A stretch of DNA of 5,067 nt from Roseovarius sp. UBA3070 (GTDB lineage: Bacteria > Pseudomonadota > Alphaproteobacteria > Rhodobacterales > Rhodobacteraceae). The notes under the pieces are model-generated. The model had not been told where the DNA came from, ran no database searches, and was given only the letters and a program-made list of their open reading frames with translations. Where the stretch lies: contig DFBW01000204.1 in assembly GCA_002366775.1 (NCBI GenBank), positions 1 to 5,067 on the forward strand. Reading direction: 5' to 3'. Shown here piece by piece: positions 1-4,798 of the stretch. Made by a program: the position numbers and the translations under genes. Positions within the stretch are counted from its first letter, which is position 1. The number at the start of each line of letters is the position of its first letter.

Positions 1-349
1 CCGTGCAGATGCTCCATCCGGCACTATGCACCTTTTGGTTTACCACGCAATCAAGCAAGCCGCTGCGGCAGGCAGAACACGGATGTCCCTGGCCGCCATG
101 CCGCGCCAAGTTGAAACAATCAGCCCCGCATGGGCCCGCACATTTGCCAAAGTCGGGCCATCTCAAGGCCTGTCGCAATTCAAGACCGCATTCGCGCCCA
201 AACGTGAACCTCTTTATGCTCTGGCGCCCAACTGGTTTGCGCTGATTTTCGGCCTTGCGGATATGGCTCTGGCCATCCGGTTTGCGCCTATGCCACGCCC
301 TCATGATCATCATGAGGAAAAAGAATTTGCGCGCCTGCGCCAAACATGA
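1..349 (+). CDS. C-terminal part of a DUF2156 / phosphatidylglycerol lysyltransferase-domain protein (5' end outside window)
   Basis: The frame is open from base 2 and ends at TGA 347-349, leaving about 115 residues of a longer protein. The visible part resembles the C-terminal half of the GNAT-like DUF2156 domain of MprF/LPG synthases. A 'GTMHLLVYHAI' stretch is followed by 'RMSLAAMPR', then by 'GLSQFKTAFAPKREPLYAL', which resembles the family's 'GLRxFKxKFxPxWxPxYL' end block. A hydrophobic helix (about 'WFALIFGLADMALAIRF') and a charged tail with 'HDHHEE' follow. In full-length relatives this domain transfers an aminoacyl group from tRNA to a membrane lipid, but many stand-alone DUF2156 proteins have no proven substrate. 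A Met at base 26 could be mistaken for a start, but the reading continues upstream in the same frame with family-like residues, so it is internal. The family call rests on motif memory only. Confidence 0.6.
   Translation, partial: RADAPSGTMHLLVYHAIKQAAAAGRTRMSLAAMPRQVETISPAWARTFAKVGPSQGLSQFKTAFAPKREPLYALAPNWFALIFGLADMALAIRFAPMPRPHDHHEEKEFARLRQT
299..317. repeat. Perfect 9-bp inverted repeat inside the end of the DUF2156-like gene
   Basis: CCTCATGAT (299-307) and ATCATGAGG (309-317) are exact reverse complements around a single central base, C308. The site lies 67 bp upstream of the bmt start codon, inside the codons for the 'PHDHHEE' tail. Such a dyad could be an operator for bmt. It could also be a by-product of alternating His and Asp codons, and I see no convincing promoter next to it. 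Confidence 0.35.
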
Positions 350-353
350 AAGA

Positions 354-382
354 CCCCGCTCAAACAAAGTTTGAGGGCTTTT
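354..382 (+). terminator. Terminator-like hairpin between the DUF2156-like gene and bmt
   Basis: CTCAAAC (359-365) and GTTTGAG (369-375) form a perfect 7-bp stem with an AAA loop. CCCC (354-357) can extend it by pairing with GG 376-377 if G358 is bulged. TTTT (379-382) follows. It begins just after the upstream stop codon and ends two bases before the bmt ATG, so it can act as an intrinsic terminator for the upstream gene. Its 3' arm also contains GAGG (373-376), the only plausible ribosome binding site of bmt, so the hairpin would hide that site if present in a bmt transcript. Confidence 0.55.
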
Positions 383-383
383 C

Positions 384-1394
384 ATGACCAATGCGCTTTC
401 CACGATGCTCGCCTCCCGTGACTGGATACTGGCCGATGGGGCCACGGGCACCAATCTGTTCAACATGGGGCTGTCGTCAGGCGATGCCCCCGAGATGTGG
501 AATGACGAGCACCCCGACCGGATTAAAAAGCTTTATTCTCTGGCGGTTGAGGCCGGATCCGATCTGTTCCTGACCAATTCATTTGGTGGCAATGCCGCCC
601 GGCTAAAACTGCACGGCGCACAAAAACGCGCACGCGAACTGAGCCGTATCGCAGCCGAAATTGGCCGTGACGTGGCCGATGCCAAGGACCGCCCCGTTGT
701 TGTCGCTGGGTCGGTTGGACCAACCGGTGAGATCATGGCCCCCATGGGGGAACTCACGCATGAGCTGGCCGTTGAGATTTTTCACGAGCAAGCCGAAGGT
801 CTGAAAGAGGGTGGCGCGGATGTGCTGTGGCTTGAAACCATTTCAGCCCCCGAAGAATATATCGCAGCGGCTGAGGCCTTCAAACTGGCTGACATGCCAT
901 GGTGCGGCACGATGAGCTTTGACACCGCCGGGCGCACAATGATGGGTGTCACCTCGGCAGATATGACTGCCATGGTGGAAAAACTGGACAACAAGCCGCT
1001 CGCCTTTGGTGCCAATTGCGGCGTCGGAGCGTCGGATCTGATGCGCACGGTTCTGGGTTTTATCGCTCAGGGGGGGGAACGCCCGGTGATTGCCAAAGGT
1101 AACGCAGGTATCCCGAAATATGTGGATGGCCACATCCATTACGATGGAACGCCTGACCTGATGGCCGATTACGCCTGTCTGGCCCGTGATGCCGGCGCGC
1201 ATATCATCGGCGGCTGTTGTGGCACCATGCCCGAACATCTGGCCAAAATGCGCGAGGCCTTGGAAACCCGCCCCCGCGGTGATCGCCCCAGCCTTGAGCA
1301 AATCGCCGAAAAACTGGGCGCGTTTTCATCCGCTGTGGACGGTACCGAAGAAGGCACAGTTGATCAAAAACGAAAAACACGGCGGCGGCGTTGA
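384..1394 (+). CDS. bmt: Zinc-dependent homocysteine S-methyltransferase (MetH domain-I type; often annotated betaine-homocysteine methyltransferase)
   Basis: This 336-residue cytoplasmic protein is a homocysteine methyltransferase barrel, which transfers a methyl group to homocysteine to give methionine. Family marks seen are 'DGATGTNL' (18-25), 'TNSFGGN' (64-70) and 'VGPTGE' (111-116). The three zinc ligands are Cys212 in 'GANCG' and Cys278/Cys279 in 'GGCCG'. Zinc activates the homocysteine thiol. The length equals the first domain of MetH alone; no folate, B12 or reactivation domain is attached. The tail (about 315-336) is hydrophilic and ends in 'RKTRRRR', probably disordered. The start at 384 follows GAGG (373-376) by 7 bases, and 'NALSTMLASRDWILADGA' reads like family N-termini. 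The gene convergent to it is a radical SAM protein; a matching corrinoid protein lies about 1.35 kb downstream. The methyl donor is uncertain. Betaine is the usual annotation, but the nearby corrinoid carrier suggests methyl-cobalamin. The family assignment is firm. Confidence 0.9.
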   Translation: MTNALSTMLASRDWILADGATGTNLFNMGLSSGDAPEMWNDEHPDRIKKLYSLAVEAGSDLFLTNSFGGNAARLKLHGAQKRARELSRIAAEIGRDVADAKDRPVVVAGSVGPTGEIMAPMGELTHELAVEIFHEQAEGLKEGGADVLWLETISAPEEYIAAAEAFKLADMPWCGTMSFDTAGRTMMGVTSADMTAMVEKLDNKPLAFGANCGVGASDLMRTVLGFIAQGGERPVIAKGNAGIPKYVDGHIHYDGTPDLMADYACLARDAGAHIIGGCCGTMPEHLAKMREALETRPRGDRPSLEQIAEKLGAFSSAVDGTEEGTVDQKRKTRRRR

Positions 1395-1459
1395 TCACGA
1401 AGGGCGTGCAAATATGTGCAAGGCGGGCAACATCAATATCACCCCCTAACACCCTGTAA

Positions 1460-2545
1460 TCACATATTAAGCGTCAACTGATCACCAGTCCGGAGTGGTG
1501 GGTAAAACAGATCACAGCGCAATGCAGGCTGGCGCGTATCCAACCCCAGACGTTTCGCCGCCACATTAAACCGATGGGCGATCATTTGCGCATAGGGGCC
1601 AGAGCCACGCATACGTTTCCCCCAATCAGCGTCATAGTCCTTGCCGCCATGCATTTCGCGCACAAGTTTCATCACTTTTTTGGCGCGGTTCGGGTAATGC
1701 TGGCGCAGCCACTCCTGAAAGAGGCTTGAGACTTCAAGCGGCAATCGCAGCATGATCCAGCTGGCGGCTTTGGCCCCGGCCTCAGCACCGGCCTGCATCA
1801 GCGCTTCCAGGTCGTGATCGCTCAGCCCGGGCACAACCGGCGAGGTCATGATCCGCACCGGCACCCCGGCCTCACTTAAGGAGCGGATCACCGCAAGCCG
1901 CCGTTTTGGGGTGGGCGTCCGAGGCTCGAGTTTGCGCGACAGATCTGCGTCCATCGTGGTGATTGAAATACCAACGCGCACCAAACCCTGTGCAGCCATC
2001 GGGGCCAGAATATCCAAATCACGCTCGATCAACGTGCCTTTGGTGACAATCGCCACCGGATGCTGATACGCCTGTAACACCTTCAAGCAATCCCGCATGA
2101 TTCCGTATTGTTTTTCAATCGGTTGATATGGGTCGGTATTGGTGCCAATGGCCATAGGCGCCACGCGATAGCCGCGCGCGCGCAACTCTGCTTCCAGCCT
2201 TTCGGGGGCATTGGGGCGGGCAATCAGCCGGGTTTCAAAATCCAGCCCCGGTGACAGCCCCAAATAGGCGTGGGTCGGGCGCGCAAAGCAATAGATGCAA
2301 CCGTGTTCGCACCCCCTGTAAGGGTTGATCGAGCGATCAAACGGCAAATCGGGCGACCGGTTATACGAGATTATTCGACGTGCGCTCTCTTGGGTGACTT
2401 CTGTGCAAAGTGGGCGTTGTTCAACTTCAGTATCCCAACCATCCTCCTGATAGCTGTGGCTCAATTTATCAAACCGCGCGCCGTCATTGCTTGCAGCGCC
2501 ACGCGCAGCAATGCGCAAAGCCGGATCAATTGAGGCATCAGTCAT
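1460..2545 (-). CDS. PA0069-family radical SAM protein (SplB-related, COG1533 type)
   Basis: This is a 361-residue radical SAM protein of unknown substrate. The [4Fe-4S] cluster motif CX3CX2C is seen as 'RGCEHGCIYCFAR', with Cys79, Cys83 and Cys86 and the usual aromatic Tyr85. Further family blocks are 'RSINPYRGCEHGC' (71-83), 'IGTNTDPYQPIE' (133-144), 'VTKGTLIERDLDIL' (167-180), 'VGISITTMD' (191-199) and 'EPRTPTPKRRL' (207-217). The last of these is typical of COG1533, which includes spore photoproduct lyase-like proteins. The C-terminus 'GDQLTLNM' resembles the family's 'GDQLSLF' ending. Known chemistry is reductive cleavage of SAM to a 5'-deoxyadenosyl radical; no substrate is established for this subfamily to my knowledge. 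The N-terminal 70 residues are polar. The start at 2545 has only GGTGG directly before ATG, with a TATAAT just upstream, which suggests a very short leader or none. It is divergent from the corrinoid gene and convergent with bmt, so it is not in an operon with either. Confidence 0.88.
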   Translation of the reverse strand: MTDASIDPALRIAARGAASNDGARFDKLSHSYQEDGWDTEVEQRPLCTEVTQESARRIISYNRSPDLPFDRSINPYRGCEHGCIYCFARPTHAYLGLSPGLDFETRLIARPNAPERLEAELRARGYRVAPMAIGTNTDPYQPIEKQYGIMRDCLKVLQAYQHPVAIVTKGTLIERDLDILAPMAAQGLVRVGISITTMDADLSRKLEPRTPTPKRRLAVIRSLSEAGVPVRIMTSPVVPGLSDHDLEALMQAGAEAGAKAASWIMLRLPLEVSSLFQEWLRQHYPNRAKKVMKLVREMHGGKDYDADWGKRMRGSGPYAQMIAHRFNVAAKRLGLDTRQPALRCDLFYPPLRTGDQLTLNM

Positions 2546-2550
2546 CCACC

Positions 2551-2580
2551 ATTATAAGAACATATGGGGAACATATGCAA
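2551..2580 (-). promoter_or_regulatory. Candidate promoter of the radical SAM gene, giving a very short or absent leader
   Basis: On the - strand a perfect TATAAT (2556 to 2551) lies five bases before the ATG at 2545. TTGCAT (2580 to 2575) lies 18 bases upstream and matches TTGACA only in its first three bases. Transcription from this -10 box would begin around 2544-2545, essentially at the start codon. The -10 match is seen directly; the -35 is weak and the use of the site is inferred. Confidence 0.45.
2558..2577. repeat. Tandem 9-bp direct repeat between divergent genes
   Basis: GAACATATG occurs at 2558-2566 and again at 2569-2577, separated by GG, so the period is 11 bp, about one helical turn. 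Each copy contains the palindrome CATATG. The pair lies between the candidate -35 and -10 boxes of the radical SAM gene and touches the -35. Two equally phased half-sites are typical of a regulator binding one face of DNA, but no known regulator site is recognised. Confidence 0.5.
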
Positions 2581-2610
2581 TAACCTCATCATGACATTGA
2601 AAAACATTCG

Positions 2611-2640
2611 CTGACATATTTGCCAATTCCGCAGTATAAG
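2611..2640 (+). promoter_or_regulatory. Candidate sigma-70 promoter of the corrinoid protein gene
   Basis: CTGACA (2611-2616, five of six to TTGACA) and TATAAG (2635-2640, five of six to TATAAT) are separated by 18 bases. Transcription would begin near 2646-2648, giving a leader of about 100 bases before the ATG at 2748. It is the best promoter match I found in the 2546-2747 intergenic stretch. It faces away from the radical SAM promoter. Activity is inferred. Confidence 0.45.
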
Positions 2641-2643
2641 TCG

Positions 2644-2697
2644 GTTCAAGCGCTGGCAATGTCGCAATCCAGACAGTCGACTTGCGACAAATTGAAC
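2644..2697 (+). other. Inverted repeats in the leader of the corrinoid gene (possible RNA structure)
   Basis: GTCGCAA (2661-2667) and TTGCGAC (2682-2688) form a 7-bp stem with a 14-base loop. The loop and stem edge contain the palindrome AGTCGACT (2675-2682). An outer pair, GTTCAA (2644-2649) and TTGAAC (2692-2697), encloses it. An 8-base direct repeat, GCTGGCAA, occurs inside (2652-2659) and just after (2701-2708). If transcription starts near 2647, the outer stem would be partly missing from the RNA. I see no conserved core of a cobalamin, SAM-II or SAH riboswitch. Confidence 0.35.
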
Positions 2698-2717
2698 AAA
2701 GCTGGCAAAGGATTAAC

Positions 2718-2730
2718 CGCGCGCAGCGCG
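2718..2730 (+). other. Short GC hairpin just upstream of the corrinoid gene ribosome binding site
   Basis: CGCGC (2718-2722) pairs with GCGCG (2726-2730) around a GCA loop. It ends seven bases before the GAGG ribosome binding site and has no following T run, so it is not a terminator. It could affect access to the start region, or be incidental in GC-rich DNA. Confidence 0.35.
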
Positions 2731-2736
2731 ACGTTT

Positions 2737-2740
2737 GAGG
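2737..2740 (+). promoter_or_regulatory. Ribosome binding site that decides the corrinoid gene start
   Basis: GAGG at 2737-2740 lies one base before an in-frame ATG at 2742 and seven bases before the ATG at 2748. The first spacing is too short for initiation and the second is ideal. The start is therefore taken as 2748, giving 'MSDEEDD', the acidic N-terminus I expect for this family. Confidence 0.7.
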
Positions 2741-2747
2741 AATGCAC

Positions 2748-3452
2748 ATGTCTGACGAAGAAGACGATATCATCCTGTCGGAACTGGACGACGAAGAACT
2801 TGTTCAACAGATGTTTGATGACCTCTACGATGGCCTCCGAGAGGAAATCGAAGAAGGTGTGAACATTCTGCTTGAGCGCAAATGGGAACCCTATGACGTG
2901 CTGACAAAGGCGCTTGTGGGTGGCATGACAATCGTTGGCCAAGATTTCCGGGATGGCATTTTGTTCGTGCCCGAAGTGCTGCTGGCCGCCAATGCTATGA
3001 AGGGCGGCATGTCCATTCTAAAGCCACTGCTGGCCGAAACCGGCGCACCGCGCGTGGGCAAAATGGTGATCGGCACTGTCAAAGGCGACATTCACGACAT
3101 TGGCAAGAACCTTGTTTCAATGATGATGGAAGGTGCCGGCTTTGAGGTGGTTGATCTGGGCATCAACAACGCGGTCGAAAGCTACCTTGAAGCGCTGGAA
3201 ACCGAAGGCGCCGATATTCTGGGCATGTCAGCGCTGCTGACCACCACCATGCCTTACATGAAAGTCGTGATCGACACATTGGTTGAGCAAGGCATCCGTG
3301 ACGATTACGTCGTCCTTGTGGGCGGAGCCCCTTTGAACGACGAGTTCGGCAAAGCCATCGGCGCTGACGCCTATTGCCGGGATGCTGCCGTGGCCGTGGA
3401 AACGGCCAAGGATTACATGTCGCGCAAACACAACCAGGGTGCGACCGGCTAA
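2748..3452 (+). CDS. Corrinoid (B12-binding) methyl-carrier protein, MetH cap + B12 module type (COG5012)
   Basis: This 234-residue cytoplasmic protein carries a methyl group on cobalamin between two methyltransferases. The N-terminal helical cap spans about residues 10-95 and includes 'FRDGILFVPEVLLAANAMKGGM'. The Rossmann-like B12 domain covers about 103-225. Its signature D-x-H-x-x-G is 'DIHDIG' (114-119), with His116 the expected lower axial cobalt ligand. The companion S-x-L (161-163, in 'SALLTTTM') and Gly-Gly (192-193, in 'VGGAPL') complete the B12 pattern. The first 30 residues are very acidic. The protein is the size of the MetH cap plus B12 domains or of MtbC/MttC-type proteins. No MtbB, MttB-like or MtaB partner gene is adjacent. 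A DUF1638 gene follows after 72 bases and a homocysteine methyltransferase lies upstream, which favours a methionine synthase role over methylamine or betaine catabolism. The family is certain; the pathway is inferred. Confidence 0.93.
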   Translation: MSDEEDDIILSELDDEELVQQMFDDLYDGLREEIEEGVNILLERKWEPYDVLTKALVGGMTIVGQDFRDGILFVPEVLLAANAMKGGMSILKPLLAETGAPRVGKMVIGTVKGDIHDIGKNLVSMMMEGAGFEVVDLGINNAVESYLEALETEGADILGMSALLTTTMPYMKVVIDTLVEQGIRDDYVVLVGGAPLNDEFGKAIGADAYCRDAAVAVETAKDYMSRKHNQGATG

Positions 3453-3478
3453 GCTGACAGGATTTGATCTGTTTCAGA

Positions 3479-3512
3479 CGGCCCGCGCCCAAACCCGCGG
3501 GCCGCTTTTGTT
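3479..3512 (+). terminator. Strong intrinsic terminator between the corrinoid and DUF1638 genes
   Basis: CGGCCCGCG (3479-3487) and CGCGGGCCG (3496-3504) form a perfect 9-bp GC stem with an 8-base loop (CCCAAACC). TTTTGTTT runs from 3506. It begins 26 bases after the corrinoid stop and ends just before the ribosome binding site of the next gene. DUF1638 must depend on read-through or on a promoter I could not identify in the 72-base gap. Confidence 0.8.
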
Positions 3513-3524
3513 TCGGAGACACAT

Positions 3525-4166
3525 ATGACCACCCTGCCTGACGACACCACGCTCACTGAACAAGGCCTCGCCGCCTCGGGAACAGGTAAAATCCTGTTGA
3601 TTGCCTGCGGTGCCCTTGCGCGTGAAATCCTGGCACTGATCAAGGCCAATGGCTGGACCCATATGACATTGACCTGCCTGCCCGCCAAATATCACCTCTA
3701 CCCCGATAAAATCACCGAGGCCGTGACACAGGCTGTCAAAGATCACCGTGATTCTTACGACCGTATTTTCGTGGTCTACGCCGATTGCGGCACCGGTGGG
3801 CTGCTTCAGGCAGAATGCGCGCGCCTCGGGGTTGAGATGATCGCCGGGCCGCATTGCTATTCCTTCTTTGAGGGCAACGCGGCCTTCGCGGAACATGACG
3901 ATGAAATCACCGCCTTCTATCTAACTGATTTTCTGGTCAAACAATTTGACGCCTTTGTCTGGAAACCCATGGGGCTGGATCGCCACCCCCAATTGCGTGA
4001 CATGGTTTTTGGCAATTACACCAAACTGGTGTATCAGGCTCAGACCAAAGATCCCGCACTTGAGGCAAAGGCCAAAGAATGCGCAGATCGTCTGGGGCTG
4101 ACCTATGAATACCGCTTCACCGGATATGGTGACCTGCAAACCGCCCTTGCCACCCAAGCCCGGTAG
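3525..4166 (+). CDS. DUF1638 domain-containing protein, function unknown, corrinoid-associated
   Basis: This 213-residue protein is recognised as DUF1638. After a 21-residue polar leader comes a beta-strand block 'KILLIACGAL' (22-31) with Cys28, then 'LTCLPAKYHLYPDKI' (49-63) with Cys51 and His57. 'IFVVYADCGTGG' (81-92) holds Cys88, and 'IAGPHCYSFFEG' (106-117) holds His110 and Cys111. 'FLVKQFDAFVWKPMGLD' (136-152) completes the pattern. The repeated Cys and His residues in strand ends suggest a metal, thiol or corrinoid site, but that is inference. In other bacteria and in methanogenic archaea DUF1638 genes often sit beside corrinoid methyltransferase genes, and that is the case here: the corrinoid gene ends 72 bases upstream on the same strand. 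The start at 3525 is supported by GGAG (3515-3518) six bases upstream. No signal peptide or membrane segment is seen. A role in corrinoid loading, repair or methyl-group handling is possible; no reaction can be assigned. Confidence 0.85.
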   Translation: MTTLPDDTTLTEQGLAASGTGKILLIACGALAREILALIKANGWTHMTLTCLPAKYHLYPDKITEAVTQAVKDHRDSYDRIFVVYADCGTGGLLQAECARLGVEMIAGPHCYSFFEGNAAFAEHDDEITAFYLTDFLVKQFDAFVWKPMGLDRHPQLRDMVFGNYTKLVYQAQTKDPALEAKAKECADRLGLTYEYRFTGYGDLQTALATQAR

Positions 4167-4183
4167 CCCCATCTTCTTGCCCT

Positions 4184-4236
4184 AAATATCCCAGGGGGTT
4201 TGGGGGACAGCGTCCCCCATCATCAAACCCAAAAAA
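4184..4236. terminator. Large hairpin between convergent genes; Roseobacter-type intergenic motif
   Basis: GGGGGAC (4202-4208) pairs with GTCCCCC (4212-4218) around AGC. GGGTTT (4196-4201) pairs with AAACCC (4225-4230), leaving a six-base bulge. AAATATCCC (4184-4192) precedes it and AAAAAA (4231-4236) follows. The structure sits between the stop codons of DUF1638 and SufE and could end transcription from both sides, although neither side has a good U run after the stem. From memory, an AAATATCC box followed by a G/C hairpin recurs in intergenic DNA of Roseobacter-group genomes. Confidence 0.55.
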
Positions 4237-4260
4237 GCATGCCATAGGCATTCAATCAGG

Positions 4261-4668
4261 TCACGCTGACGCTGCAACATCTCTGATCCGCTCGATCATT
4301 GCGCGCAGCCCGTTAGAGCGTTGCGCCGACAGGTGGTCGTTCAGCCCCAAACGCGCCAGTTCCCCCGGCGCATCCACGCCAGCAACCTGCGCCACAGGTA
4401 AATCATTGTACAAAGCCCGCAACACCGCAATCAGGCCGCGCACGATCAACGCATCGCTGTCTCCTTCAAAGGAAAACACGCCGCCCTCGATCTTGGGGTG
4501 CAGCCAGACCTGACTGGCACACCCATCCACTTTGGTAGCGGGCACCTTAAAAGCATCATCCAGCGGGTCCATCGCCTTGCCTGCGTCAATCACAAAGCGA
4601 TACCGGTCTTCCCAATCGTCCAGAAATTCAAAATCAGCAACGATGTCTTCAAAGGCTTCGGTGGCCAT
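4261..4668 (-). CDS. sufE: SufE family cysteine desulfurase accessory protein
   Basis: This 135-residue cytoplasmic protein has the length and motifs of SufE, the partner of cysteine desulfurase SufS. SufE accepts persulfide sulfur from SufS and passes it to the SufBCD scaffold for Fe-S cluster assembly. The N-terminal 'DIVADFEFLDDWEDRYRFVIDAGK' (8-31) is a family block. The sulfur-accepting Cys50 lies in 'KVDGCASQVWLHP' (46-58). The C-terminal 'LGLNDHLSAQRSNGLRAMIERI' region (107-128) carries the conserved 'RSNGL'. The start at 4668 has GAGGG (4679 to 4675) six bases upstream. No other suf genes are in the window, so it stands apart from a suf operon. The gene is divergent from the lipoprotein gene starting at 4799 and convergent with DUF1638. 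Besides SufE, the related CsdE is possible by family, but SufE is the usual form in alphaproteobacteria. Confidence 0.93.
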   Translation of the reverse strand: MATEAFEDIVADFEFLDDWEDRYRFVIDAGKAMDPLDDAFKVPATKVDGCASQVWLHPKIEGGVFSFEGDSDALIVRGLIAVLRALYNDLPVAQVAGVDAPGELARLGLNDHLSAQRSNGLRAMIERIRDVAASA

Positions 4669-4798
4669 ATCTTTCCCTCACAGGCTTTGGTGGGACAGCT
4701 AAGTGTTGTCGCTTCCAAGGTCCAGTGCTCGCTTACATCTTTTCAACACGCCCCGGATAGGGTAGCAGATTAAAAAAGCAATAAAGGTCTGGGGTACC

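Noticed and set aside
3..245. Open frame of 80 codons overlapping the DUF2156-like gene
   Set aside because: Its product is Pro/Arg/Cys-rich with no family features, and the adjacent frame continues a recognisable domain through the left edge.
843..1301. 152-codon - strand open frame within bmt
   Set aside because: It lies antisense to a gene with full zinc-site and barrel motifs, and its product has no recognisable domain.
384..1394. Definite betaine-homocysteine methyltransferase activity
   Set aside because: The motifs identify the homocysteine and zinc site but not the methyl donor; the corrinoid neighbour makes methyl-cobalamin at least as likely.
1395..1459. Terminator between bmt and the radical SAM gene
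   Set aside because: The 65-base convergent gap has only a short GTGCAA direct repeat and no stable stem with a T run on either strand.
2641..2747. Cobalamin, SAM-II or SAH riboswitch before the corrinoid gene
   Set aside because: I could not find the conserved core bases of any of these; the stretch is also too short for a cobalamin riboswitch.
2620..2862. 80-codon + strand frame overlapping the corrinoid gene start
   Set aside because: It overlaps the candidate promoter, leader and coding start in another frame, has no ribosome binding site and no family-like residues.
2552..2942. Two - strand open frames across the divergent region
   Set aside because: They cross both candidate promoters and the corrinoid gene antisense, and look like chance frames.
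3163..3522. 119-codon - strand frame over the corrinoid gene end and terminator
   Set aside because: It is antisense to a conserved B12 domain and reads through a perfect terminator hairpin; the product is Arg/Cys-rich noise.
4669..4798. Promoters for sufE and the lipoprotein gene
   Set aside because: Several A/T-rich hexamers exist, but none pairs with a -35 at a workable spacing, so no site is called.
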